Shown here: positions 44,603 through 53,036 of the stretch, piece by piece | Position numbering within the stretch: the first letter of the stretch is position 1 | How the letters are laid out: each line of letters starts with the position of its first letter | Assembly: GCF_018704065.1 (NCBI RefSeq) | Contig: NZ_JAGUQP010000018.1 | Span: 1 to 62,319 of the forward strand | From: Desulfovulcanus ferrireducens | GTDB lineage: Bacteria > Desulfobacterota > Desulfovibrionia > Desulfovibrionales > Desulfonatronovibrionaceae | Direction: 5' to 3' | DNA length: 62,319 nt | The notes under the pieces: generated by a model | The model's input: the letters and a program-made list of their open reading frames with translations, nothing else | What the model was told of the DNA's origin: nothing | Database searches by the model: none | Program-made: the position numbers and the translations under genes

Positions 44603-46036
44603 ATGTCCAAGGTCAGTCTGACTGCTAAATACAGGCCCCAGACCTTCGCCCAGGTTGTAGGACAAGACTATATCAAGTCTATTTTGTCCCGTGCTTCCGC
44701 TGAGAGTAAAGTTGCTCCGGCATATTTGTTCAGCGGTACTAGGGGAGTTGGGAAAACTACTGTTGCGCGCATTTTTGCCAAGGCGATAAATTGTGAAGAG
44801 GGTCCGGGGCCTGAGCCATGTAATAAGTGTAGCCATTGTGTCCAGATTACAAAGGGAGTGGCAACTGATGTGCTGGAAATAGATGGCGCTTCCTATAATA
44901 GAGTTGACGACGTGCGCAAACTAAGGGAAGAAGTGCCATTTCCTCCCCTTAGCTGCCGGTATAAAGTGGTCATTATTGACGAAGCCCATATGCTTTCCAA
45001 GTCGGCCTTTAATGCCCTGCTAAAGACCCTGGAAGAGCCTCCCAAACATTGCGTATTTATCATGGCTACTACAGAGCCGGAGAAGTTCCCCATCACCATT
45101 ATCAGCCGTTGTCAACACTATGTCTTTAAAAGAATTCCTCAAAATGAGCTCACCAGTCATCTACAATCGGTTCTTGAGGCAGAAGGTGTAGAATATGAAT
45201 CTTACGCCATAAGTCTTATTGCTCGTCGAGGCGGGGGAAGTGTGCGTGACAGTATGTCCTTACTGGCCAAGGTCTTGGCCTTGGGAGAAAAAAAGCTCAT
45301 GACCAAGGATGTGAGAAAAGTCCTTGGGTTGGCAGGTCAAGAGACTTTTTTTCAGGTCATTGAAGCCATTTATAATCAGGATTTGATACACCTGCACCAG
45401 ATTGTTGAAGAACTGCAAAATCAGGGTTTGGACATAGGCTTTTTTTTGCGAGAGCTTGCTTTATGTTGGCGAAATCTGTTTTTATTGGCTAAAGGTGGAC
45501 AGCAGGCCAAAAATATTATTGATCTTCCAGAAGAAGAGTTGGATGCCTGGATTGAGTGGGCGCAAAAGTTTCCTTTGTCCAGAATCCATGCCAGTTGGCA
45601 GATGGTTTTGGAAGGACAAAAGAATGTGCTTAAAAGTATGGAGCCAGGGCTTGCTCTTGAGCTTTTACTTTTAAACTTGGCTTACTTGCCGGATCTCTTG
45701 CCGATTGCCAAGGTACAGGGAGATTCCTGGAAATCGGATTCAAAATCCAATACTTCAGTCCGGCCAGGGCCTATTCAGGCCCCGGCTGCCTTGGGTAAAA
45801 AAGTGCAGGAGGATCCTGCATCATCAGTAGGGACAGAAAAAAAAACTCCAAAGTTTAAAAGCGAGAAAAAAGGCTACGTAAGTTCTAAAATTTCTGGCAA
45901 GTTAACTTCTTTCCCTGAAAATAATAGGCCTAAGGTTTCTGAATTAAAAGAGAGAGTGAGACAACATCCTGTGGTGCAGAAAGTTTTGGATGAGTTTAAT
46001 GCTCGTATTGTTGATATAAGGTTTCGTGAACGCTAG
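44603..46036 (+). CDS. dnaX: DNA polymerase III subunits gamma/tau
   Basis: 477 residues. Walker A (GTRGVGKTT), a four-Cys zinc module (CEEGPGPEPCNKCSHC), Walker B (IDEAHML) and the domain III helices are present. The C-terminal tau-specific part is short. Codons 412-414 (GAA AAA AAA) sit in an unbroken run of nine A (45837-45845). One extra A in the message leads to a stop seven codons on, and one fewer A gives a stop after about 14 codons. Either would give a gamma-like product of about 418-425 residues. Such slippage makes gamma in Thermus and E. coli; here it is inferred. It clamps and loads the beta ring. Confidence 0.95.
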   Translation: MSKVSLTAKYRPQTFAQVVGQDYIKSILSRASAESKVAPAYLFSGTRGVGKTTVARIFAKAINCEEGPGPEPCNKCSHCVQITKGVATDVLEIDGASYNRVDDVRKLREEVPFPPLSCRYKVVIIDEAHMLSKSAFNALLKTLEEPPKHCVFIMATTEPEKFPITIISRCQHYVFKRIPQNELTSHLQSVLEAEGVEYESYAISLIARRGGGSVRDSMSLLAKVLALGEKKLMTKDVRKVLGLAGQETFFQVIEAIYNQDLIHLHQIVEELQNQGLDIGFFLRELALCWRNLFLLAKGGQQAKNIIDLPEEELDAWIEWAQKFPLSRIHASWQMVLEGQKNVLKSMEPGLALELLLLNLAYLPDLLPIAKVQGDSWKSDSKSNTSVRPGPIQAPAALGKKVQEDPASSVGTEKKTPKFKSEKKGYVSSKISGKLTSFPENNRPKVSELKERVRQHPVVQKVLDEFNARIVDIRFRER

Positions 46037-46143
46037 GTTAATTGGTTGAATAGTTGAATGGGGAAAAAGGTAAAAAGAATAGGGTTAACTTTTTTATATC
46101 TTTAAGCCTTACACTTTTAAACCCCATACTGAGGAGGAAAATA

Positions 46144-46446
46144 ATGAATGATTTAATCCGACAGGCTCAGATGATGCAGAAAAAGATGATGAAGATGCAG
46201 GAAGAGCTATCCAAAAAAGTTGTTGAAGCTTCTGCCGGAGGAGGCATGGTCACAGTCAAGGCGACTGGCGGTCAGGAAATCGTAGAAATCAAGATTGATC
46301 CCAGTGTAGTCGATCCGGATGATGTGGAGATGCTCCAGGATCTGGTGTTGGCTGCTACCAATGAGGCCTTGAAAACAGCCCGGGACATGGTTCAGTCAGA
46401 GATGTCTCAGCTTACCGGGGGGTTAAAGATTCCAGGATTATTTTAG
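46144..46446 (+). CDS. YbaB/EbfC-family nucleoid-associated protein
   Basis: 100 residues from the ATG with a GAGGAGG site; the frame to 46054 adds a translated low-complexity spacer and is rejected. It starts with the Met/Lys-rich [22 protein letters not shown] helix, followed by [50 protein letters not shown]. This is the classic YbaB layout. It binds DNA as a dimer. It lies between dnaX and recR, the order conserved in most bacteria. Confidence 0.95.
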   Translation: MNDLIRQAQMMQKKMMKMQEELSKKVVEASAGGGMVTVKATGGQEIVEIKIDPSVVDPDDVEMLQDLVLAATNEALKTARDMVQSEMSQLTGGLKIPGLF

Positions 46447-46455
46447 GGGGAAAAG

Positions 46456-47061
46456 GTGACTAGCCTGCCTAAGCCACTGCAACTTGTTGTGGAACAACTA
46501 TCTGCCTTGCCCGGGGTGGGCCCCAAAAGCGCCTTACGTATGGCCATGACAATATTGGCCTGGCCCAAAGACAAGGCCCAAAATTTGGGGCAATCTATTT
46601 ATAATTTAAGGGATGCCCTGTGTATCTGCTCTAAGTGCGCAAGTCTTTCGGATTCAGATCCGTGTAAGATTTGTGCCGATCCTTTGCGCGAGGATGAAAG
46701 ATTATGCCTTGTGGCTGAGTGGGATTCGGTTCTGGTCCTGGAAGAAGCCGGTTTTTTTAAAGGCAAGTACTTGGTTTTGGGAGGCCTTTTATCCCCCTTG
46801 GATGGAGTAGATGCACATAATCTTGAGTTAGAAAAGTTGAGAGCAAGACTTGCCGAGGGGGTGGTTGAGGAAGTTATTCTGGCCTTGGGAACAACTATGG
46901 AGGCAGAAGCAACCGCATCGTATGTCAAGAATATGGTCCAGAAAGAGTTTCCCAAGGTGGAGGTTACCAGGTTGGCCCAGGGAATTCCTCTGGGAGCTGA
47001 ATTAAAATACATTGACAAAGAAACCTTGCGTCAATCTCTGCATTGGCGCCAGAGTTTTTGA
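46456..47061 (+). CDS. recR: Recombination protein RecR
   Basis: 201 residues from a GTG eight bases after the ybaB stop. A helix-hairpin-helix (LSALPGVGPKSALRMA) is followed by a zinc finger (CSKCASLSDSDPCKIC) and a Toprim domain (LVAEWDSVLVLEEAGFFKGKYLVLGG). It works with RecF and RecO to load RecA at gaps. This is the standard dnaX-ybaB-recR cluster. Confidence 0.96.
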   Translation: MTSLPKPLQLVVEQLSALPGVGPKSALRMAMTILAWPKDKAQNLGQSIYNLRDALCICSKCASLSDSDPCKICADPLREDERLCLVAEWDSVLVLEEAGFFKGKYLVLGGLLSPLDGVDAHNLELEKLRARLAEGVVEEVILALGTTMEAEATASYVKNMVQKEFPKVEVTRLAQGIPLGAELKYIDKETLRQSLHWRQSF

Positions 47062-47182
47062 TACGTAAATGAGTTGGCATTCATCCAATACTCTATCCAT
47101 TCACTCACCACAGATATACTTATAAATTAACCTTTGACACCAATAACACTAAACTCAACAAACGCATATGCAGGAGGAGGTT

Positions 47183-47728
47183 ATGATTGAGACAAGAATC
47201 CATGGACGCGGCGGACAGGGAGGAGTGACCTCGGCTGAACTTTTGGCGAAAGGAGCCATTGATAAGGGTAAATTTGCCCAGGCTTTTCCCAGTTTTGGCC
47301 CTGAACGGAGGGGAGCTCCTGTACAGGCCTTTGTCCGTGTTTCTGATGAGAGAATAAAGCTCAGGGAAAAGATTTACGAGCCTAATATTGTCCTGGTTTT
47401 GGACCCGAGCTTACTAGATATAGGTAATGTCGCCGAGGGCCTAAAGAGTGACGGCTTGGTTGTGGTTAATTCATCAGAATCAGCCCAGGCAATTAAAGAT
47501 AAATATGGATTTCCAAAAGTAGCTCAAGTGGATGCGACCAAGATTGCCTTGGAAGAGCTTGGTGTGCCCATCACCAACACGACCATGCTTGGTGCATTGC
47601 TTAAAGCTGCAGGTATATTGGACGTTAAAGACTTGCAGGGTGTAATTGAAGAAAGATTTGGACCGAAACTTGGGCCAAAGAATTTTGCTGCCTTGGAAAG
47701 GGCGTATGAAGAAACAGCAATAGTTTAA
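47183..47728 (+). CDS. 2-oxoacid:ferredoxin oxidoreductase gamma subunit (orphan)
   Basis: 181 residues from the ATG with a GGAGGAGG site. The gamma-subunit signature IHGRGGQGGVTSAELLAKGA and the following FAQAFPSFGPERRGAPVQAFVRVSD are clear. In sulfate reducers this polypeptide belongs to four-subunit PorGDAB-type enzymes acting on pyruvate, 2-oxoglutarate or other 2-oxo acids. Here no alpha, beta or delta gene follows: a terminator comes 78 bp later and the next gene is on the other strand. The partners must be elsewhere, or the protein works alone or as an exchangeable gamma. The substrate is unknown. Confidence 0.85.
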   Translation: MIETRIHGRGGQGGVTSAELLAKGAIDKGKFAQAFPSFGPERRGAPVQAFVRVSDERIKLREKIYEPNIVLVLDPSLLDIGNVAEGLKSDGLVVVNSSESAQAIKDKYGFPKVAQVDATKIALEELGVPITNTTMLGALLKAAGILDVKDLQGVIEERFGPKLGPKNFAALERAYEETAIV

Positions 47729-47805
47729 GTCTTAAGTGCAACTAATGACTTTTTTGTACCTACCTGTTGTTGTGGTCAATCATGTATTGTTATCAAGGTC
47801 ATGAA

Positions 47806-47836
47806 AAAAGCCGGTCTTGAAAAAGGCCGGCTTTTA
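47806..47836 (+). terminator. Terminator after the gamma-subunit gene
   Basis: AAAAGCCGG pairs with CCGGCTTTT around a 12-nt loop. The A- and T-rich symmetry could stop both this transcript and the convergent nitronate-monooxygenase-like gene. Confidence 0.85.
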
Positions 47837-47880
47837 ATTGATTCCTGAAAAATATCACGAACTCTCTATGCGCTAGTTTG

Positions 47881-48960
47881 TCACGCTTTCTTTATACCCT
47901 CTAGAAGTTCTTCAATAAGATCTTTTACCTTAACGATCTTTTCAGACCGATAGGTATTGCTGCCAGCAAAGGCAAAGCCTTCATCTAATTTACCTTGTTG
48001 GGCATTGATTAAGGCTAAAGAAATACAATAGGGTGATTTCTTGGGCTTACATGTTTTTATACAGTGATGAGGACATTTAAAAGGCACCTTTTCTCCCCGT
48101 TCCACTGCCTCTAAAAACTTATTTTTTACTGCCCGTCCGGGAAGCCCAACCGGACTTTTGATAAAAACAATGTCTTCTTTTTTGGCTCTCAGATGTTCCT
48201 TTTTAAAACCTTCCGAGGCATCACATTCTTCGGTAACAACAAAACGTGTTGCCATTTGGACCCCGCTTGCCCCAAGGTTTAGAAATCGGGCAATATCTTC
48301 ACCGGAATAAACTCCTCCTGCAACAATCAGTGGGATAGGTTTGCCCGCCTTTTGAGCATAGGGGGTTATGGCCTGAAGAGTTTCTAAAACCAGCTGTTCC
48401 AGTCTGTATTTTTTGTTGGTCAGCTCTTCTAAAGAGAAACCGAGGTGTCCACCTGCTTTTGGGCCTTCCAAGACAAAAGCGTCGGGCAGATAATTATAAC
48501 TTCGAAGCCATTTCTTGCATAAAATGTCGGCTGCCCGAGCTGAAGAAATGATAGGAACTAGAGCGGTTTTGTTCCCCGGGTACTTTTCTTTGAGTTTTGG
48601 TAAATTAAGTGGAAGTCCGGCTCCGGAGAAAATAATGTCAGCTCCAGCTTCAAAAGAAGCAGTCACCAAATCTTCATAATCACTCAACGCTACCATGATA
48701 TTGACGCCAATAATTCCGCCAGGGGCCAGATTACGTGCCAGTGTGATTTCTTCTTTTAAAGTGCGAATGTTGGCCAACTGGGGATGTTTGTCAAAGTCGG
48801 GTGCTAAAAAACCCACGGCAGCGGCTGCTATTACACCGATCCCACCCATTTTAGCTACTGCGCTGGCTAAAGAATGGAGAGACACCCCTACTCCCATTCC
48901 TCCCTGAATTATAGGCACTTCTGCTTCATGAACGCCTATTTTTAACTTTGGAATAAGCAT
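47881..48960 (-). CDS. Nitronate monooxygenase-like FMN enzyme
   Basis: 359 residues of the 2-nitropropane dioxygenase/NMO TIM-barrel family. Motifs are IIQGGMGVGVSLHSLASAVAKMGGIGVI, IIGVNIMVALSDY, GGHLGF, PLIVAGGVYSGEDIARFLNLGASGVQMATRFV and PVGLPGRAV. The C-terminus has CPHHCIKTCKPKKSPYC, a Cys-rich stretch of unclear role. In anaerobes such proteins are often of unknown function or trans-2-enoyl reductases, so the name is a family label only. It is the first of three minus-strand entries from the right. Confidence 0.82.
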   Translation of the reverse strand: MLIPKLKIGVHEAEVPIIQGGMGVGVSLHSLASAVAKMGGIGVIAAAAVGFLAPDFDKHPQLANIRTLKEEITLARNLAPGGIIGVNIMVALSDYEDLVTASFEAGADIIFSGAGLPLNLPKLKEKYPGNKTALVPIISSARAADILCKKWLRSYNYLPDAFVLEGPKAGGHLGFSLEELTNKKYRLEQLVLETLQAITPYAQKAGKPIPLIVAGGVYSGEDIARFLNLGASGVQMATRFVVTEECDASEGFKKEHLRAKKEDIVFIKSPVGLPGRAVKNKFLEAVERGEKVPFKCPHHCIKTCKPKKSPYCISLALINAQQGKLDEGFAFAGSNTYRSEKIVKVKDLIEELLEGIKKA

Positions 48961-49215
48961 TGCTAATCTCGTTCTCCTTCATCCAAAAATTTCGTTTCTG
49001 TTTAAAACAGAAAACTCATTATTATGTTAAAAAAGTAAAAATTTCGAATTTGGCTCAATAATCTTTTTGAGCATATTTAACAAGTCCTAAAAACAGAAAA
49101 TCAGGCCACTGTTGTTATCGAAACTAATAGACTGAAATAATTAATTTAACGTCATCAAATATATACAACTATTTGGTTTGACCTCCCTATCCATTTAACT
49201 CTAATGATCTTTCCC

Positions 49216-49746
49216 TCACGACACACTGGCTTTTTTCTGCTTCTCAATGGCCTTTTCCAAAGAACTGGCTACTTCCTGAGGGTCAAGGTTTTCGCCGGCT
49301 TCATAAAGGGCCAAAGTAACATTTATCTCTCTTTGAATTAAGGGCTGATTGATGTTGAAATAGGATTTCCACATCTTAACCGCATCTTTTAAATTTCCTT
49401 CTCGGGCAAAAGAAAGTCCCATATGTAGCACGGCAAAATTGTCCTTGGGCCTTATCTCCAAAACCTTATGCCAAAAATTCCTGGCCGTGCTCATTTCATT
49501 AAGACGAAAATAACAATAACCTGCTTTTTGCAAGGCTTCTAAATGGTCAGGCTCCTTTTCAAGGTATTGTGAGTAAAGTTTGGCTGCACGGACATAATCA
49601 CACTGCTTCAAAGCCTGATCAGCCTCGATCAGTTCCGGGCTAAGCCCTGAGGCTTGATCGTCTTCCAGATGTTCAAACTTTATTCGTTTTATAACTCCTC
49701 GTAGAAAACCTCGACGAGAGACTTTTTTTTGCTTGCCGGTGGCCAT
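49216..49746 (-). CDS. Tetratricopeptide-repeat protein with a twin-Arg start
   Basis: 176 residues. TPR-like helices occupy about 45-150 (AAKLYSQYLEKEPDHLEALQKAGYCYFRLNEMSTARNFWHKVLEIRPKDNFAVLHMG). The N-terminus contains VSRRGFLRG, which looks like a Tat motif, but no hydrophobic core follows (VIKRIKFEHLEDDQ). Export by Tat is therefore unlikely; the motif may be vestigial or used to bind a partner. The protein is likely a cytoplasmic scaffold. It stands alone, upstream of the NMO-like gene by 255 bp that contain AT-rich hairpins. The function is unknown. Confidence 0.8.
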   Translation of the reverse strand: MATGKQKKVSRRGFLRGVIKRIKFEHLEDDQASGLSPELIEADQALKQCDYVRAAKLYSQYLEKEPDHLEALQKAGYCYFRLNEMSTARNFWHKVLEIRPKDNFAVLHMGLSFAREGNLKDAVKMWKSYFNINQPLIQREINVTLALYEAGENLDPQEVASSLEKAIEKQKKASVS

Positions 49747-49871
49747 AGTGTTGCTTGATTGGTTTGGTTAAGTTGTTGAGTGAGTTATTTGTTGGGTTGG
49801 TGAGTAGGCTGGTTAAACCGAACCCAACTCCTGACCCGGAAAACAAAATTAGTTTTAGGCATAATTAAAAC

Positions 49872-50846
49872 TTATATATCCTGCGCCAATCTGTACAGGG
49901 CATTGACCACGGCAGCGGCTACAGGGCTTCCACCTTTAGGCCCTTCATTAGTAATATAAATCAGGTCGCTGTCCATGAGTGCTCGCTTAGACTGGGCCGC
50001 ACCCACGAAACCTACGGGTAAAGCTACTACCAATGCCGGCTGAGGCCCTCCTTTGGCGCAGATATCCAGAAGTTTCCACAGTGCTGTTGGGGCATTGCCA
50101 ATGACTACCAATGCCCCGTCTAAATTAGGGAGCAAATTTTCAAAGGCCAAGGCAGCCCTGGTTGTATTTTCTTTTCTGGCCCTGGCTAACACATCAGGAT
50201 CATCTATGGCACAATAGACATTGTCCAACTTGGTCAGAGCGGTTCTGACCATCTGGACATCGCAGATAATCTTTCTTTGTTCTCTTATACATCTAATGCC
50301 CTGTTCAATGGCCAGAGGGTGGAATCTCAGTGAATGGACAAATGAGAAATCAGCACTGGCATGAACCACACGGGCGGCAACTTGTTTTTGCTCTTTGTCT
50401 AAGTGTGACCATATACCTTGGTTTAGAATAAAATCCAAGCTTTTCTGCTCAATATTTTCTCCCGAAAAAAACTTATCTTCCTCTGTATAAGACCAAATTC
50501 GTTCATAAATAATTTCCTCAACCAGGGGTTCATTTTCTAAAGTGGCCAAAAGCCTAAATTCTACTCCGGAATATTTTTGCCTTAAATTTTGGAGCATAGC
50601 CGGAATATCTTTTTCCACGTGGTTGCCGTTATATAAGAAATAGGGGAAAATTATTATTTCTCTACAACCCTGTTCAATGAGTTCCCTGGTTTTTTCCTCA
50701 AGCGTGGGCTGACCCAGAGAAAAAAAAGCTGGTTCCACACGGGCCTTGCCTATGCGCCGGGCTATTCTTCTAACCATGCGAGTAAAGCTCTCGCTCACAG
50801 CGCCGCGCCTGCTTCCATGCCCCAAGATGATAATTCCTTTTGTCAT
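49872..50846 (-). CDS. CbiX-CbiC fusion: cobaltochelatase plus precorrin-8X methylmutase
   Basis: 324 residues from the second ATG, which overlaps the cbiA stop (TAATG) with AAGGA six bases before it. Residues 1 to about 118 are a CbiX-type chelatase: ILGHGSRRGAV with the metal-binding His, and PYFLYNGNHVEKDI. It inserts Co2+ into sirohydrochlorin. Residues about 155-324 are CbiC: VVHASADFSFVHSLRF, CDVQMVR, GNAPTALWKLLDI and FVGAAQSKRAL. This isomerises (cobalt-)precorrin-8 to hydrogenobyrinate or cobyrinate. It joins an early and a late step of the anaerobic B12 route in one chain, translated with the next gene. Confidence 0.92.
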   Translation of the reverse strand: MTKGIIILGHGSRRGAVSESFTRMVRRIARRIGKARVEPAFFSLGQPTLEEKTRELIEQGCREIIIFPYFLYNGNHVEKDIPAMLQNLRQKYSGVEFRLLATLENEPLVEEIIYERIWSYTEEDKFFSGENIEQKSLDFILNQGIWSHLDKEQKQVAARVVHASADFSFVHSLRFHPLAIEQGIRCIREQRKIICDVQMVRTALTKLDNVYCAIDDPDVLARARKENTTRAALAFENLLPNLDGALVVIGNAPTALWKLLDICAKGGPQPALVVALPVGFVGAAQSKRALMDSDLIYITNEGPKGGSPVAAAVVNALYRLAQDI

Positions 50847-52216
50847 TAACATTCCTTTATTTTTTGTACAAAATATTTGGCAACCTCAGGTTTATGCCCG
50901 AAATACAGGTGCACATAACTGGCTAAAATATTTTTTGTATAGATTCCTAATGTGTAAAGCTTTTGTCCAGCGGCATTTTTTACAGCAAATACATTAATCC
51001 AGCGGGAGTTGCCATGAACAGGTTCAATCTCTGAATAATGGAATTCGTGTCCGCGAAGGGTCAAGTCTTTTTCCCCGAGGAAGGTATCTTTTAAAAATTT
51101 TACTTCAACATACCCCAGCCTTTTTCTGGTCCGGAGCATTCTGGCATTGAAAGGAATAAGCCCAAGCATAGGATATGTTTTATTGTCTACGGTCTCTATT
51201 TGCTGACATAAATACATAAGCCCGCCGCATTCAGCATAAATTTTGCCGCCCAAGGCAGCGTGAGTGCGGATACTTTCTACCATGCCTTGGTTTTGAGCCA
51301 GTTCTTTCGCCCAAAGTTCCGGATAGCCTCCGCCCAGATAAATAGCATCTAAGTTGGGAGGCAAGTGGTCATCCTTGAGTGGAGAAAAAAATACGAGCTG
51401 TGCACCAGCCATTTCTAATATGTCCAGGTTCGCCTGATAGTAAAAATTGAATGCATCATCCAGGGCTATGCCCAGGCGTACTTTTTTTTGAGGACTGATT
51501 ATATTCTTTGCAGTTCCGGGAAGCGTTTGATGATGAGTCTTGCGGTCATAACCAGCCAGGCGCAAAATTTCATCTAGCTGAAGAAACTCTCTTGCTGCCT
51601 GGGCCCAATTTTCAATTTCATCCTTATTCATCTGGCTGGCACCTACGCTAGATAGCCCTAAGTGTCTGGATTTAAGTGTAGGGAGGCTTCCTTTGGGAAT
51701 GGCCCCTACCAAAGGCGGCAGGTGAGCGCTTTTTAATGCTTTTTCCAATATTTTTTTATGTCTTTCGGAACTACAGCCATTGGCAATGACCCCAGAGATG
51801 TTCTGTCCAGCTTGCTCAAAACTACAATATCCTTTGACCAGTGCGGCAAAACTTCTGGCCATGGCTTTTGCCTGACAAACGAGGATAACCGGGGAATTCA
51901 GTACTTGGGCCACATGAGCGGTAGATGCAAAAGACGAATCTGCCATGCAACCGTCATAATAGCCCATCACCCCTTCAATCAGGGCCACCCCATGTCTCTG
52001 TGCAACGAGCTGTTCAATATGCGTCTTGTCGCTCATCCACAAATCCAAGTTGTAACAGGACCTGTCACTGAGCTTGGTCAGATACATGGGATCCAGATAA
52101 TCCGGCCCAACTTTAAAAGGGCTGACAGCAACTCCCATGGCTCTAAGACCAGCAGCTAAGGCCAGGCAGATAGAAGTTTTACCAGCTCCGCTGTTTGTTC
52201 CGGCAATGACTATCAT
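50846..52216 (-). CDS. cbiA: Cobyrinate a,c-diamide synthase
   Basis: 456 residues. The N-terminal P-loop (AGTNSGAGKTSICLALAAGL) and PFKVGPDYLDPMY belong to the dethiobiotin-synthetase-like domain. The C-terminal class I glutamine amidotransferase has the nucleophile Cys in YAECGGLMYLCQ. It amidates the a and c side chains of cobyrinate. The stop codon overlaps the start of the CbiX-CbiC gene, so production of consecutive enzymes is coupled. No cobalamin riboswitch was visible upstream; two palindromic elements are there instead. Confidence 0.94.
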   Translation of the reverse strand: MIVIAGTNSGAGKTSICLALAAGLRAMGVAVSPFKVGPDYLDPMYLTKLSDRSCYNLDLWMSDKTHIEQLVAQRHGVALIEGVMGYYDGCMADSSFASTAHVAQVLNSPVILVCQAKAMARSFAALVKGYCSFEQAGQNISGVIANGCSSERHKKILEKALKSAHLPPLVGAIPKGSLPTLKSRHLGLSSVGASQMNKDEIENWAQAAREFLQLDEILRLAGYDRKTHHQTLPGTAKNIISPQKKVRLGIALDDAFNFYYQANLDILEMAGAQLVFFSPLKDDHLPPNLDAIYLGGGYPELWAKELAQNQGMVESIRTHAALGGKIYAECGGLMYLCQQIETVDNKTYPMLGLIPFNARMLRTRKRLGYVEVKFLKDTFLGEKDLTLRGHEFHYSEIEPVHGNSRWINVFAVKNAAGQKLYTLGIYTKNILASYVHLYFGHKPEVAKYFVQKIKEC

Positions 52217-52336
52217 AATTTAATTGTGAGTTTTGAGTAATGAAGTTCAAGAAGATTACTATTCTTTTCCAACCTCCACAACCCAAATTTTCTTTGTCCG
52301 GGCGTTTTCTTCATAACTCAAGATTTTGACCTTAAG

Positions 52337-52433
52337 ACCCTGTGGACCAACCTCGTTTTGGCTACCAGATTAGAAATCAGGATTGAAAAAAATATGAAAA
52401 GTTGCCCTCTTAAGTAAGGTTGGGCCACAGGAT
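52337..52433 (-). mobile_element. Type-1 palindromic element, inverted miniature copy E
   Basis: 97 bp in the opposite orientation to the other copies, with the same GATTTCT arm joint as copy D. Ends are ACCCTGTGG and CCACAGGAT. It is flanked by CTTAAG (52331-52336) and CTTAAA (52434-52439), a near-perfect duplication. The short form therefore seems to have moved on its own. Copy F begins 16 bp later. Confidence 0.82.
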
Positions 52434-52449
52434 CTTAAAATGTCTTAAG

Positions 52450-52766
52450 AACTTGTAGCCAAACCTTTTTATAAACTTAATTTCCATGGTTTATTCTAGT
52501 CTTGATTTCTTTCATGCTGGTACAAAGACTTGGACCTGTTCTCAAAACTTGCTTGCGGACAGAGCATAATGGGATGTTTTAGGTAAACAAATATTCTTTT
52601 TATTATCGATAGTTATGGTCAATATCGCAAAATATTTAGCTCATTCATGCCGATGCTCTGTTTTCCCGCAAGCAAAGTTCAAGATTGGGTTACCCAAGCC
52701 GTTTGTAATGCATTTCAGAAACCAAGACTTTCAATCAGCGGTTAAAATGGGGTTTGGCCACAGACT
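52450..52766 (+). mobile_element. Type-1 palindromic MITE-like element, copy F
   Basis: 317 bp, closely similar to copy A. Ends are AACTTGTAG and CCACAGACT. It is flanked by CTTAAG (52444-52449) and CTTAAA (52767-52772). The remaining stretch of this 820-bp gap (52773-53036) is AT-rich, has no gene and probably holds the promoter of the selenoprotein gene. Confidence 0.88.
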
Positions 52767-53036
52767 CTTAAATCATAACCAGACAAAAAATAGCGTTCAG
52801 TAACACTTTTAGTAAAAAACATTCAAAAAAATACCGCTGTTTTTGCCTAAAAAAAGTGCCTAAATTTCAAAACCTCGGTTGCGATCTGTTTATAAACATG
52901 TCATTATAAATAAAAATGATTAACGGGAATATTTATTGGGTTTTTTAATCGGAGCTGTTAATCTATTATGGAAAGCCTCTGTATGCTTAGAGGAAAAACT
53001 ATTGGATATAACAGATAATTTCCTAAGGAGGAGTTT

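Noticed and set aside
52217-53036. Cobalamin riboswitch before cbiA or the ABC importer
   Set aside because: No B12-box-like sequence was found; the gap holds palindromic elements.
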